NCBI RefSeq assembly: GCF_030486595.1
Contig: NZ_JAUJZH010000030.1
Span: 1-64,000, forward strand
Direction: 5' to 3'
Source of the DNA: Variovorax ginsengisoli
GTDB taxonomy: Bacteria > Pseudomonadota > Gammaproteobacteria > Burkholderiales > Burkholderiaceae_C
DNA: 64,000 nt
The notes under the pieces were generated by a model. The model did not search any database and was not told where the DNA came from. It saw only the letters and a program-made list of their open reading frames with translations. Positions 1-10,020 of the stretch are shown piece by piece. The position numbers were made by a program, and so were the translations under genes. Position 1 is the first letter of the stretch. Each line of letters starts with the position of its first letter.

Positions 1-288
1 CAGTTCAGCAGCTGCGATTTTGTCGCCGAGGTGAAGCGCATAGGCGCGCGCCAGAGCATGGACGGCAAGGGCTGTTGGCGGGACAACGTCTTCGTCGAGC
101 GGCTGTGGAAGTGCGTGAAATACGAGGACGTGTACCTGAAGGCCTACGACAGTGTCAGTGCCGCACGGTTGAACTTGGCCGTTTACTTCGATTTCTATAA
201 CGCGCGGCGGCCCCATCAATCGCACGACGGATGCACGCCAGACATGGTCTACTTCGCCACGCTACCCGCAATGAAGGAGGCTGCCTGA
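1..288 (+). mobile_element. IS3-family transposase OrfB, C-terminal part (cut by window edge)
   Basis: The frame is open from base 1, so the N-terminal part of the protein lies outside the window. The visible ~95 residues show the end of a retroviral-type integrase core: the segment NVFVERLWKCVKYEDVYL contains the third acidic residue of the DDE triad, and FYNARRPHQSHDG is the usual IS3 OrfB ending. The enzyme would catalyse transposition of its own element with an OrfA/OrfB fusion. No clear terminal inverted repeat is seen downstream, although the IS sequence may run on to roughly base 395, so the following gene may have been invaded at its 5' end. Family call is firm; subgroup is not resolved. 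Confidence 0.85.
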
Positions 289-436
289 TGGGTCGAACCA
301 TGAGTACATGGCTCAACCAAGGCGCCTCCGGCGGCCTGGCAGGGGCCTGAAGATTGAAAGAATCAAACCGCAGCCAATCCACTTAACTCAGGTCGATGCG
401 TGTTCAGACGACCGGAGCCGGCTCTCAACTTGGGTC

Positions 437-2721
437 ATGGCAACCCTGCTTGTGGGGACGCTGGCATGGGCGCTGTGGGAAGTGGGACTGGACTGGTGGC
501 CGCTCGCCGCGCGGTTGGGCTTTCTCTTTCTGTTGGGCGTCTATGTAGGCGGCCCATGGACCGTGCATTCATTGCGCGTTGCCGGAGCGACCGGCCACGA
601 CGGCGCCGGCAAGCAGCGGCGCGCTTCGTGGAAGCAAGGGGGCGGCCTCGCGCTGAGTGCGGCCCTTGCCGTGAGCGCTGCAGCCATGCTGGCTTCCTGG
701 ACCAGAGACATGCATGCGATCGAGGGCGTCTTGCCAGTCGGCCAGTCACAACCGTCCGGCACCAGTATCCTGCCCGCTGGCGAATGGCACGCCTACGGGC
801 GTACCGGCTACGGCCAGCGCTTTTCGCCGCTGACTCAGATCACGCCGGCCAACGTCTCGAAACTGAAGATGGCCTGGCAGGTCCGAACCGGTGACATGCG
901 CGGGCAGCCCGGTGACCCGGAGGAGACGACCAATGAAGTCACTCCGCTGAAGGTGGGAGACCGCCTCTACCTCTGCAATCCCCATCAGTCGGTAATCGCG
1001 CTGGATGCGACCACGGGAGCGGAAGTCTGGCGCTACGCCCCAGAGATCAAGGGCGCTCTGGCGCTGCAGCATCTCACCTGCCGCGGGCTTTCATACCAGC
1101 CTCCAAACACATCCGCAGACAACGCAGCGGCCGTGCCGACCGCTTCGCCTTCCGAGCCACCGCTCCCCGTCGCGACCGCGCGCGGCGCCGTGTCGGAAGT
1201 CTGCGCCCATGGGAAGCTCTTCATGCCCACAGCCGAAGGTCGCCTGATTGCCTTGAACCCCGACAACGGCGCCGTGTGCAGTGCGTTCGGCGACGGCAAG
1301 GGCCAGATCAACCTTTGGGCACATATGCCCAATCCGCGGCCCGGCTCGTACTACTCCACCTCCCCGGTCGTGGTCACACGGAAGTTGGTGATCGTGGGCG
1401 GGACGGTCCTTGACAACGTATCAACACACGAGCAGTCCGGTGTGATCCGGGCCTTCGACGTAGACACCGGCGCGTTGGTCTGGAACTGGGATTCCGGCAA
1501 TCCGCAGGCGACCGCACCGATTGCGCCTGGCGAGAGCTATACAGTCAATTCACCCAATAGCTGGTCAATCTCGAGTGTCGACGAGGCGCTCGGCATGGTC
1601 TACGTTCCGATGGGTAATCAGCCACCGGATCAATGGGGCGGCCGGCGCAGCGCCGCGGTGGAAAAGTACTCGTCATCGGTGGTCGCGCTCGATCTTGCGA
1701 CCGGGCAAGTGCGATGGGTCTTTCAGACCGTCCACCACGACCTCTGGGACTACGACGTCCCCTCCCAGCCCGGCTTGATCGACCTCACGATCAACGGTGC
1801 CACGGTGCCGGCCCTGGTGCAGCCCACCAAACAGGGCGAGTTGTTCGTGCTCGACCGGCGAACCGGCAAGCCCATCAATCCGGTATCGGAAGTGGCGGCG
1901 CCACAAGGCGCGGCGACCGGTGACCGGACCGCGCCGACGCAGCCGAAGACCGCACTGTCCTTCGATCCACCCAGGTTGAGCGGGCGCGATATGTGGGGCG
2001 CCACGATGTTCGACCAGCTTGCCTGCCGCATCGCGTTCCATCGTCTGCGCTACGAAGGTCGCTTCACCCCGCCTTCGACCCAGGGCTCCTTGATCTACCC
2101 AGGCAACTTCGGTGTGTTCAATTGGGGCAGTGTCGCGGTGGACCCCCAGCGCCAAGTCGCATTCACGACCCCGACCTACCTCGCTTTCGTGTCGAAGCTC
2201 GTTCCGAGACCGAACGACGAGGCGCTCGTGGTGCAGACCGAGGGGCCGCCGAGAGGGGCCTTGCCGGCGCTCAACGAGAACTTCGGCGCGCCCTTTGCCG
2301 TGGCGCTCAGCCCTTTCACATCGCCGCTCGGATTTCCCTGTACTGCACCCCCCTGGGGCTACGTCGCCGGCGCCGATCTCGCAAGCGGGAGGATAGTCTG
2401 GAAGCACCGCAACGGGACTGTCCGCGATCTTGCGCCGATCCCATTGCCGTTCCGCATGGGCGTGCCGAACATCGGCGGCCCATCATGACTGCAGGTGGCG
2501 TAGCTTTTCTCTCAGGGACGCTTGACGACTACGTGCGCGGCTATGACGTCGGCAATGGCCGGCAGTTGTGGGAAAGCCGGCTTCCTGCCGGCGGCCAAGC
2601 CACGCCGATGACCTACACCGGGTCCGACGGCCGGCAGTACCTCCTGGTGGTGGCCGGAGGCCATGGATCCACCCACACCAAGGCGGGCGACTACGTCATT
2701 GCGTATGCGCTTCCTGAATGA
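437..2721 (+). pseudogene. membrane-bound PQQ-dependent dehydrogenase (glucose/quinate type), frameshifted
   Basis: Quinoprotein of the glucose/quinate/shikimate family, which oxidises sugars or polyols in the periplasm and passes electrons to ubiquinone. Two hydrophobic N-terminal segments (WVMATLLVGTLAWALWEVGL and a following one) precede a beta-propeller with typical motifs such as TGYGQRFSPLTQI and HHDLWDYDVPSQP. The frame stops after NIGGPS at 2488, but the family's ending continues in another frame (IMTAGGVAFLSGTLDDYVRG to YVIAYALPE, stop 2721). Adding one C in the C-run near 2481 restores one reading frame, so this is a one-base deletion or a sequencing error. ATG 437 is preferred because the upstream in-frame ATG (308) lies in probable IS-derived DNA. 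Family length is near 800 residues, so the 5' end may be shortened. Confidence 0.85.
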
Positions 2722-2990
2722 AGCAAGGTTGTCCATGCCGAGCCCGACGAGCAAGACCTTCATCACCAGCCGCTGGGTCTCGTATCGCTGACCGAGAACC
2801 TGATGATGGTGTTCATGGGCATCTGGGTGGACGTGAATCTTGCCATGCATTTGGCCTGATGAATCAAAAAGCAGACTTCCGCTCCCACCTTCGCAGCCAA
2901 ATGTCCAGCTGGCGAACTCGCCTTGTTCGGGCTGCCATCGATGCCGGAGTCGGAAACCCGATCGCGCAGGCCACCCAACCCGGCCTTGGA

Positions 2991-3186
2991 CCTCCACTGA
3001 TCGCGCTCGGCATGGCGGCATTCCTTGCAGCCGTGACACGCGCTCCGTTGACGGCGTTCATCATCGTGATGGAGATGGTCGACGGCCATGCGATGGTTCT
3101 GAGCCTGATGGCCGCAGCGATGCTGGCGACGCTGGTGTCGCGCATGATCACGCGGCCTCTCTATGACTCGCTGGCTGACCACATGG
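2991..3186 (+). pseudogene. ClC-type chloride channel, C-terminal fragment
   Basis: About 65 residues match the last membrane helices of ClC chloride channels/transporters: ALGMAAFLAAVTRAPLTAFI, then IVMEMVDGHAMVLSL, then SRMITRPLYDSLADHM. The rest of the ~430-residue channel is absent; the preceding ~270 bases in frame do not resemble the family. It lies between two frameshifted membrane-protein genes and belongs to the same decaying block. The 2722-2990 stretch upstream holds nothing I recognise. Confidence 0.7.
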
Positions 3187-3280
3187 TCGCAGTCGCGGGA
3201 TGCGGTGGCAGAAGATCTGCCCATGCCGATCTGCCAGCGGTTGCTGCCACAACCTCGCGCCATCCGGTCGAGCCACGCTC

Positions 3281-4599
3281 ATGACCGCCAGATTCCGAAA
3301 ACTCATGGATCAACTGGGCGAGGCATTCTGGCTCGTGCCAGGCGCGATGGTGCTGGCCGGCATCCTGTTGGCCGTGGCCTTGCTGGAAGTTGATCGGGGA
3401 GGGCGGCTCCCGGCATGGGTCGCCGAAAGCAGCTGGCTGTACAACGGAGGGGGACGGGCGCTCGCACCTTGCTGGGCGCCATCGCGGCGTCGACCATCGG
3501 CGTGGCAGGCACCGTCTTTTCGATCACCATCGCAGCGCTGTCGCTGGCGGCCGGACAGATGGGGCCACGGCTATTGCGCAATTTCACGCGCGATCGCGGT
3601 GTACAGGTCACGTTGGGCGCGTATCTCGGCACCTTTTCCTATGCATTGATGGTCCTTCGCAGCGTCAGGACGCAGGAGGAGGGGCCCTTCACGCCCCATC
3701 TGGCCCTGAGCTTCGGAATCCTCCTGGCTTTCGCCTGCGTCGGGACGCTGGTGTACTTCGTTGGCCACATGGCCAATCGCATCAACGTCGACACGGTTGT
3801 GGATTTGGTGAGCTACGACATTCGTGCCGCCATGAAGGCCACGATCACGGACGAGGCGCAGCCCGCACCTCCGTCGGCAGATTTCTGGGCCAACGCCTCC
3901 ACCATCGTCGATGCACGACGCGGCTACCTGCAACAGTTCGACGAAGCGGGTCTTGCCGACTGGGCGTCCGAACACGGAACGGCGATTCGACTCCTCGCGC
4001 GCAGGGGCGACTATGTCTTTCCAGGCGCACCGGTCGCCCTGATGTCGGTGCAGGTGGCCGAAGCGGAAGACGCAGTGCGCCGTGCCACCGCGCTGGGGGC
4101 AGCGCGCGGCAGCGTCGGTGACCTGGAGTACGCGGTTCGCCAATTGGTGGAGGTGGCCGTCCGAGCGCTGTCTCCGGGCATCAACGACCCCCATACCGCC
4201 ATGAGCGTGCTTGATCGACTGGGCGCCGCGCTGTGCGACCTCGCGGGCGCCAACCTGCCGAGCGGTGTGACCCTTCGTGGCGATGAAGTCGTGCTCGTCG
4301 TGCCGAGCGCCACCTACGGCAGCCTGGCCGACGTCATGTTCCACATGATTCGCCAGAACGCGGCGGGCAGCACAGCCGTGATGATCCGATTGCTGGATGT
4401 ACTCACCGCGGTGATTGCCTGCGAAAGCGACCAGGACCGCCGCGCGGTTCTATTGCGCCATGCCGATCTGGTCTGGACCGACGCACAGCGCGACATCGCC
4501 AATGAAGGGGATCGGGCTGACGTGGGCCGCCGTCATGCGACGCTACGCCGGACGGTGACCCATGGTGCACTTGGCGCGATCGTCGCAAGCATCCCGTAA
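3281..4599 (+). pseudogene. DUF2254 membrane protein, frameshifted
   Basis: Predicted integral membrane protein of the DUF2254 family (function unknown; several N-terminal helices and a large soluble C-terminal region). The start ATG 3281 opens with MTARFRKLMDQLGEAFWLVP and a first membrane segment, then the frame is lost in the G-rich run near 3455. The remaining ~380 residues continue in the next frame from GARTLLGAIAASTIGVAG, with the diagnostic VFSITIAALSLAAGQMGPRL and ALSPGINDPHTAMSVLDRLG motifs. One missing base in the G-run explains the break. It is followed 20 bases later by an antiporter gene on the same strand, suggesting a former ion-handling operon. Confidence 0.8.
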
Positions 4600-4618
4600 G
4601 CCGCCCGTCTGACGACCC

Positions 4619-5654
4619 ATGCTCGACATTGCCGCCATCTGCCTCGTGGTCACGGCCTTGCTTGCCTACCTGAATCATCGGTTCATCCGGTTGCCAACGG
4701 CCATCGGCGTGATGGCCATCGCGCTCGGAATTTCGCTGTCGATGTTCGGTCTGGACACGCTCCGCTTAGACCACGGGCTGCGGCGCTACGAGGAGTCGTT
4801 CCTGCGATCGATCGACTTCTCCGACGTCATGATGCAGGGAATCTCAGCGGCAGATCGCCGCCCTCGCGCTCGCTGCAACCCTGCTCTCGGCCATGGTCGT
4901 CGGCTTCGGCATGTGGGCGGTGCTCCCTCTCATCGACGTCAAGCTCTCATTGTTGTACTGCCTGCTTTTCGGGGCGCTGATCTCGCCGACCGATCCGATC
5001 GCTGCCATGGGGATCCTCCGCTCGGCTGGCGCCCCCAAGAACCTGGAACTCGTGATCGCGGGCGTGTCGCTCTTCAGCGACGGCGTGGGCGTGGTGATCT
5101 TCGCCCTGCTGCTGGGCATACTCGCGAGCGGAACGGCCCTGACGGTTCCGGGAGCCGCGGGGCTCTTGCTGCGGGAAGCGGGCGGCGGCATTGCCTTTGG
5201 TCTGGCGCTGGGCTATGTCACGTTCCGATTGCTGCGCAGCATCGATCACTACCAGGTGGAGGTGTTGCTCACGCTCGCGGCCGTGATGGGGGGCTATGCC
5301 TTGGCCAGGCATCTGGAAGTGTCGGGGCCGTTGGCGATGGTCGTCTGCGGTCTCATGATCGGCAACGACGGCCGGGAACTGGCCATGTCCACCCTGGCGA
5401 CTCGATGGCTGACTGTCGGTCTTCCGGTTGCTGCCGCCAGCGCGCAGTTCGGCCTGCCACCCGGCTCGTCCCGAGTGCTCAACTGGGGCGGTCTGCGTGC
5501 CGGCATTTCGGTGGCATTGGCCCTCTCGCTGCCGGTCGGCGCCGAGCGCGAGATCATCCTCGCGCTGACCTATTGCGTCGTGGCGTTTTCAATCCTGGTC
5601 CAGGGAATGACCATCGGCCGCGCCGTCCGGGCTGCGATCGGCGGCGCCAACTGA
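4619..5654 (+). pseudogene. CPA1-type Na+/H+ antiporter with two internal deletions
   Basis: Monovalent cation:proton antiporter-1 family; these exchange Na+ or K+ for H+ across the inner membrane. The N-terminal part (MLDIAAICLVVTALLAYLNH) ends at MMQGI near 4843, where the frame changes and roughly 25 family residues are missing; it resumes at RQIAALALAATLLSAMVVGF. A second, in-frame gap near 5408 joins GRELAMSTLATRW directly to LTVGLPVAAASAQFG, omitting about 60 residues that normally hold two or more helices. The late motif WGGLRAGISVALALSLP is intact. About 345 residues remain of a usual 410-420. Loss of whole helices makes it non-functional. A 14-bp palindrome (CTGAGCGCGCTCAG) spans the stop codon. 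Confidence 0.82.
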
Positions 5655-5733
5655 GCGCGCTCAGCGCGACAGACTGCGTGGACCCCCGTGAAGGACCAGT
5701 GTCTCTCAATATCACTCATGCCATGATCTATCT

Positions 5734-6315
5734 GTGCGAGTGCGAAGCACAACGATCTCGCGCTCATCGTTCAAGAAAGCTGCTGGGATGCCCGGGAAGG
5801 GCACCCGCTCAAAGCCTCGGAGCAATGTGGCCAGACGACCGACCGAAAGAGAGACAATCGCAAGCACGTTGACAGACTTGGTGTTGCAGCGATGCATTGC
5901 CGGGAACGTTTCCAAGACGTCCCGAACCGCTCTGCAATGCACGGCGCCTGTCAGCGAGCGACCTTACGTCAGGCGCGGCATTGACGCCCTGATAGACATC
6001 GGCATCTTGTCGATGAGCGGTGAAAGCGTCGGATTCACGCCGGCGGGGAACGTCTTCCTGGCCTATGGGTCGAGCGTGAGGGACCAATCTGCCACGTTGG
6101 AAGAGGATGTTCGTGGTCATGCCACGCTCACCGCGCTGCTGACCAACATCGAGGCCGACCCTCGCCTCGCCTTGCCCCAGCCGCTCGAAGAAATTCAGAC
6201 CCTGCCTTCGCGCCTCGAAGGCATGCGCAAGCCGGTACGAACCCGATTCCTCACCGCGTGGATCGTGTTGTTCGCGACTGCGCTCCTCGCATGCGCCGTC
6301 AACATCATGCGGTGA
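5734..6315 (+). CDS. hypothetical protein with C-terminal membrane segment
   Basis: I do not recognise this 193-residue reading frame. Its middle part (ALIDIGILSMSGESVGFTPAG) has a globular protein-like composition, and the C-terminus ends in one hydrophobic segment (TAWIVLFATALLACAVNIM) that could anchor it in the membrane. The N-terminal ~55 residues are Arg/Ser/Thr-rich and may not be translated, so the true start is uncertain. It lies between the decayed antiporter and the convergent mscS-type gene. It may be a real small protein or the remains of one. Confidence 0.35.
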   Translation: MRVRSTTISRSSFKKAAGMPGKGTRSKPRSNVARRPTERETIASTLTDLVLQRCIAGNVSKTSRTALQCTAPVSERPYVRRGIDALIDIGILSMSGESVGFTPAGNVFLAYGSSVRDQSATLEEDVRGHATLTALLTNIEADPRLALPQPLEEIQTLPSRLEGMRKPVRTRFLTAWIVLFATALLACAVNIMR

Positions 6316-6340
6316 AGGTGCGACGATCGACGCCGCCAAG

Positions 6341-7291
6341 TCAGCGATTAGGGGTCTCTGCCTTGTCGAGGTGTTCCAGGGTTGCCGTCGCTTCGCTCGG
6401 ATCGCGCAGCCGAAATGCCGGCGCCGAACCATCCTTGGCCTGTCCTGCGTACCCGGTGAGCTGAGGGTAGGGGATCTCGATGCGCTCGACGTCGAACGCC
6501 GCCTTCAGCCTTCTCAGGAACTCGCGTCGCACAGTCCACTGCTGAAGCGGCGTCACCTTGCAGCGGCACTTGATGACGACGGCGCTGTCGTCGAGACGAT
6601 CAACCCCGGCCATCTCGAGGTCGCCGAGTATGCGCACCGCAAATGCAGGATCGATGCGCAATCTGGCACCTACAGCCTCCATGACCGCGATAACTTCGTC
6701 GACGTTTTCGCGGTACGACACGCCGACGTCCACGACCGCGTGCGCAAACGAGCGCGACATGTTGGTGACGCTCGTGATCAGCCCATTGGGCACGAAGTGC
6801 ACGTTGCCGTCATAGTCCCTGAGTCGAACATGCCGCAGGGTGATGTCCTCGACCGAGCCGCCAAGACCAGCGATCGTCACGACGTCGCCCGCGCGGATCT
6901 GGTCCTCGAACAGGATGAAGAAGCCCGTGAAGTAGTCCTTGACCAGGCTCTGGGCACCGAAGCCGACAGCCAGGCCGACCACGCCCGCGGCCCCCAGGAT
7001 CGGGGCGAGTGAAACCCCGACTTCGGCCAGAACCAGCATCACGGCCACGGCGCCGATCACCAGCGCGATGAGGTAGCGGATGACCCGTCCGAGCGTTTCG
7101 GCGCGCCTCGCGCCGTCGGACCCGTCAAGCCTGCCTTCGACCCTCAGGCGAACCAGGCGCACCGCCTTTTGAAGCGTCGCGATGGCGATCCAGGCGGCAA
7201 CCACGATCAGCAAGATCCGAAGTGCGGAAAGGGCAGGGGCGCTCCATCGATCCCAGTCGATGCTGTCAAGAATTTCCATCAGATGTTTCAT
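6341..7291 (-). CDS. MscS-family mechanosensitive channel
   Basis: Small-conductance mechanosensitive channel family; opens under membrane tension to release solutes on hypo-osmotic shock. The 316-residue protein has three N-terminal hydrophobic segments; the third, pore-lining one is GAAGVVGLAVGFGAQSLVKD with the Gly/Ala-rich packing typical of MscS TM3, followed by FFILFEDQIRAGDVV and the beta-domain GSVEDITLRHVRLRDYDG. The C-terminal alpha/beta domain extends to about residue 290. Length fits the compact MscS subgroup. It is the last gene of a minus-strand run tctB-tctA-M23-mscS; the stop of the upstream M23 gene lies 20 bases before the ATG, so co-transcription is likely. Confidence 0.93.
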   Translation of the reverse strand: MKHLMEILDSIDWDRWSAPALSALRILLIVVAAWIAIATLQKAVRLVRLRVEGRLDGSDGARRAETLGRVIRYLIALVIGAVAVMLVLAEVGVSLAPILGAAGVVGLAVGFGAQSLVKDYFTGFFILFEDQIRAGDVVTIAGLGGSVEDITLRHVRLRDYDGNVHFVPNGLITSVTNMSRSFAHAVVDVGVSYRENVDEVIAVMEAVGARLRIDPAFAVRILGDLEMAGVDRLDDSAVVIKCRCKVTPLQQWTVRREFLRRLKAAFDVERIEIPYPQLTGYAGQAKDGSAPAFRLRDPSEATATLEHLDKAETPNR

Positions 7292-7311
7292 GCGCAGGAG
7301 TCAACGCGACT

Positions 7312-7842
7312 TCAGTTCACTTCTCCCCGCAGATAAGGCTCCGGGTCGACGGCGATTCCCAGTTTTCGAATCTCGAAGTGAAGCGCGACCCTGTCTCGGC
7401 CACTCTTGCCCATCTCGGCGATGGGCTGTCCCTGGCGCACGACCTCGTTCTCGCCGACCAGCGAACGTTCGATGTGGGCGTACGCGGTAATGAAATTTTC
7501 GTCATGCTTGAGGATCACCATCTTGCCGTAGGCGGGCAGTGCGCTCGTGACGATGACGACGCGCCCGTCGCGCGCTGCCAATACCGGATCGCCAGGTCGA
7601 CCCTCGATGTCGATCCCCTTGTTGAGGCGGCCATCGAAGTGCGAAATGGTCGCGCCGCGTGCCGGGTGCGCGAAGCTGGCTTGCGGCACCGGCCGCTGGG
7701 GAGCCGGCGCGACAGGCATCGGTGTCTGCATCGGCGTCGCCGTCGAGCCAGGGGGAGGCGCCTTCAGCGGCACGGACGTACCGCAAGCGCAGAGCAGCGC
7801 AAGGGTCATCAGCGCGCCGCCGCGCGTGAAATGGTCGAGCAT
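7312..7842 (-). CDS. M23-family peptidoglycan hydrolase-like lipoprotein
   Basis: 176-residue envelope protein. The N-terminus has a signal peptide ending in a lipobox (TLALLCACG), then a Pro-rich linker, then an M23/LytM-type domain starting at ISHFDGRLNKGIDIEG, with AYGKMVILKHDENFITAYAH and DRVALHFEIRKLG. The HxxxD and HxH zinc motifs of active enzymes are only partly present: KGID replaces HxGID and LHFE replaces HxH, so it may be a non-catalytic amidase activator of the NlpD/EnvC kind. ATG 7842 is chosen because AGGAA lies 6 bases upstream; the frame is open far beyond, but only over tctA. It lies 47 bases after tctA. Confidence 0.85.
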   Translation of the reverse strand: MLDHFTRGGALMTLALLCACGTSVPLKAPPPGSTATPMQTPMPVAPAPQRPVPQASFAHPARGATISHFDGRLNKGIDIEGRPGDPVLAARDGRVVIVTSALPAYGKMVILKHDENFITAYAHIERSLVGENEVVRQGQPIAEMGKSGRDRVALHFEIRKLGIAVDPEPYLRGEVN

Positions 7843-7889
7843 CGCTTGTTCCTGACGAGTGCAGGGGACGTCTTTGACTGCGGTCATCA

Positions 7890-9404
7890 TCATCCCTCTT
7901 CGACGAACGCTTCCTCGCGCTTGGATTTCACCGCAGGCAGAAGGACGATCGTGAGCAGGATGGCTGCCGCCACCAGCAGGCCGGCCGAAATCGGACGCGT
8001 GACCAGAACGCTCCAGTCGCCACGCGAGAGCAGCAGGGCGCGCCGCAGGTTCTCCTCCATCATCGGACCGAGGATCAAGCCCAGGAGCAGCGGCGCAGGC
8101 TCGCAGCCAAGCTTGAGGAAGGCATAGCCGACGATTCCGAAGAAGCCGACCATCCAGACGTCGAAGGTGTTGTTGTTGGTCGAATAGACGCCGATCGCGC
8201 AGAACAGGACGATCGCCGGAAAGAGCCAGCGATAGGGAATGGAGAGCAGCTTGATCCAGATCCCGATCAAGGGCAGGTTCAGGATGATCAGCATCAGGTT
8301 GCCGATCCACATCGAGGCGATCAAGCCCCAGAACAACTCCGGATTGCTGGTCATGACCTGGGGACCGGGCTGGATGTTGTGGATGGTCATCGCACCCACC
8401 ATCAGCGCCATCACGGGATTGCCCGGGATACCGAGCGTCAGGAGCGGTATGAAAGAGGTCTGCGCACCCGCGTTGTTTGCCGACTCGGGCCCCGCGACGC
8501 CGCGGATGTTGCCCTTGCCGAACGGAATCTCCCCCGGCTTGAGTCTGAGCTTCTTCTCGAGCGTATAGGACGCGAATGCCGACAGCAGCGACCCGCCGCC
8601 CGGAAGAATCCCGAGCGAACAGCCCAGCGCGGTCCCGCGCAGGACGGCGGGCACCATGTTCTTGAAGTCCTCCTTGGTCGGCATGAGGCCGTGGAGTTCG
8701 GCCGTGAACACCTGGCGTTCCTCCTCGCTCTGGGAGAGGTTCGCGATGATCTCGCCATAGCCGAAGATGCCCATGGCGATGGCGATGAAGCTGATGCCGT
8801 CGGTGAGTTCCGGGATGTCGAAACTGTAGCGTGCGACGCCCGAATTGACGTCGGTGCCGACCAGTCCGAGCAGCAGTCCGAGCATGATCATGCAGATCGC
8901 CTTGAGCAGCGAACCCGAAGCCAGCACCACGGCGCCGATCAGACCCAGCACCATCAACGAGAAGTATTCCGCGGGCCCGAACTTGAAGGCGAGTTCGGTC
9001 AGGGGTGGCGCAAACGCGGCGAGGACCAAGGTCCCCACGCAACCCGCGAAGAAGGATCCGAGGCCTGCGGCGGCAAGCGCGGGGCCTCCTCGACCCTGCT
9101 TGGCCATCTGGTGACCGTCGATCACCGTCACCACGGACGAGGATTCCCCAGGAAGGTTGACCAGGATGGCGGTGGTCGAGCCGCCGTACTGCGAGCCGTA
9201 GTAGATGCCCGCCAGCATGATCAGGGCGGCCACCGGCGGCAATGCATACGTGGCCGGCAGCAGCATCGCGATGGTCGCGACAGGACCGATGCCCGGCAGC
9301 ACGCCGATCAGCGTGCCGAGCAAGCAGCCGATGAAGGCATAGATGAGATTCTGAAACGTGAAGGCCGCTTCAAAGCCGATGGAAAGGTTGTGAATCAGGT
9401 CCAT
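7890..9404 (-). CDS. tctA: tripartite tricarboxylate transporter, large membrane subunit TctA
   Basis: 504 residues, the usual size for TctA, with about 11-12 hydrophobic segments. Diagnostic stretches include GCLLGTLIGVLPGIGPVATI near residue 30 and GGSTTAILVNLPGESSSVVT near 75, the repeated Gly/Pro-rich loops of the family, plus a second LPGGGSLLSAFASY loop near 270. It forms the secondary transport channel for carboxylates delivered by a periplasmic Bug receptor. It follows tctB after 11 bases and precedes an M23 lipoprotein. No receptor gene (tctC) is adjacent, so it presumably works with a receptor coded elsewhere; three orphan Bug genes occur further along in this window. Confidence 0.96.
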   Translation of the reverse strand: MDLIHNLSIGFEAAFTFQNLIYAFIGCLLGTLIGVLPGIGPVATIAMLLPATYALPPVAALIMLAGIYYGSQYGGSTTAILVNLPGESSSVVTVIDGHQMAKQGRGGPALAAAGLGSFFAGCVGTLVLAAFAPPLTELAFKFGPAEYFSLMVLGLIGAVVLASGSLLKAICMIMLGLLLGLVGTDVNSGVARYSFDIPELTDGISFIAIAMGIFGYGEIIANLSQSEEERQVFTAELHGLMPTKEDFKNMVPAVLRGTALGCSLGILPGGGSLLSAFASYTLEKKLRLKPGEIPFGKGNIRGVAGPESANNAGAQTSFIPLLTLGIPGNPVMALMVGAMTIHNIQPGPQVMTSNPELFWGLIASMWIGNLMLIILNLPLIGIWIKLLSIPYRWLFPAIVLFCAIGVYSTNNNTFDVWMVGFFGIVGYAFLKLGCEPAPLLLGLILGPMMEENLRRALLLSRGDWSVLVTRPISAGLLVAAAILLTIVLLPAVKSKREEAFVEEG

Positions 9405-9415
9405 GGTTGCTTCCG

Positions 9416-9910
9416 TCAGCCCGTGATGAAGGTGGGCCAGACCTGGAACTGCAGACTCAGGCCGATGATGAAGGTCAGGTAGCTTCCGATGGCCAGGATC
9501 GTGCCCAGTATCAGCGCCGACTTAAGCGAAAAGCGCGTGCCCGCAAGGCTTGAGACGACCACCAGCGCGTAGATGGCCACCAGCAGGCCCATCGCCGGGA
9601 CCCCGATGCTGGGCAGGCCGCCCAGCAGGACGCCGAACACGAGGTTGGAGCCAATGATCAACGCGAGCGGCTTCCACGCGATGCGTCCGACCGGATCGCC
9701 TCCGGGTGCGCCAGAGCCAGCGGTGAGTGCGCCGAGCATCACCACGCCGCCGCCGATCGCGAGCATCGTGCCCAGAAGGAGGGGAAAGTACCCCGGCCCC
9801 ATGCGCGCACCGCTGCCGATGGTGTAGTTGGTCGCGCCGAGGGCGAACGCAAGCCCTACGCAGGTGAACATGAGACCGGACAGGAAATCCTTCTGGCTTT
9901 TGATTTTCAT
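9416..9910 (-). CDS. tctB: tripartite tricarboxylate transporter, small membrane subunit TctB
   Basis: 164 residues with four predicted membrane helices. The N-terminal SQKDFLSGLMFTCVGLAFAL and the GARMGPGYFPLLLGTMLAIG motif are characteristic of TctB. It partners TctA in the membrane complex. The reading frame extends upstream to 10081, but ATG 9910 is chosen because the family begins at this KSQKDF-like segment; the extension has no membrane or family features. A perfect 15-bp palindrome about 96 bases upstream (10006-10020) is a candidate operator for the tctBA-M23-mscS run. Confidence 0.93.
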   Translation of the reverse strand: MKIKSQKDFLSGLMFTCVGLAFALGATNYTIGSGARMGPGYFPLLLGTMLAIGGGVVMLGALTAGSGAPGGDPVGRIAWKPLALIIGSNLVFGVLLGGLPSIGVPAMGLLVAIYALVVVSSLAGTRFSLKSALILGTILAIGSYLTFIIGLSLQFQVWPTFITG

Positions 9911-10005
9911 GGGAGATCGGGGGGGAATGGAGGAGGTTGGAAGGCGCCGATTCATCGACACGTCCCTTGCAGGACAGCCACACGCGGTCAGGCCACAGTC
10001 AGGTA

Positions 10006-10020
10006 TGTCATAGTATGACA
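10006..10020. promoter_or_regulatory. 15-bp perfect palindrome upstream of tctB
   Basis: The sequence TGTCATAGTATGACA reads identically on both strands around a central G. It lies 96 bases upstream of the tctB ATG in the 516-base interval between tctB and the next plus-strand gene. Size and form resemble operators of GntR/FadR-type regulators, which often control carboxylate uptake, but no GntR gene is in the window; the nearest regulator gene is a MarR homologue at 10812. Role as operator is inference. Confidence 0.55.

Noticed and set aside
5647..5666. Palindrome CTGAGCGCGCTCAG at the antiporter stop as a terminator
   Set aside because: The stem is short, has almost no loop and lacks a following T-run.
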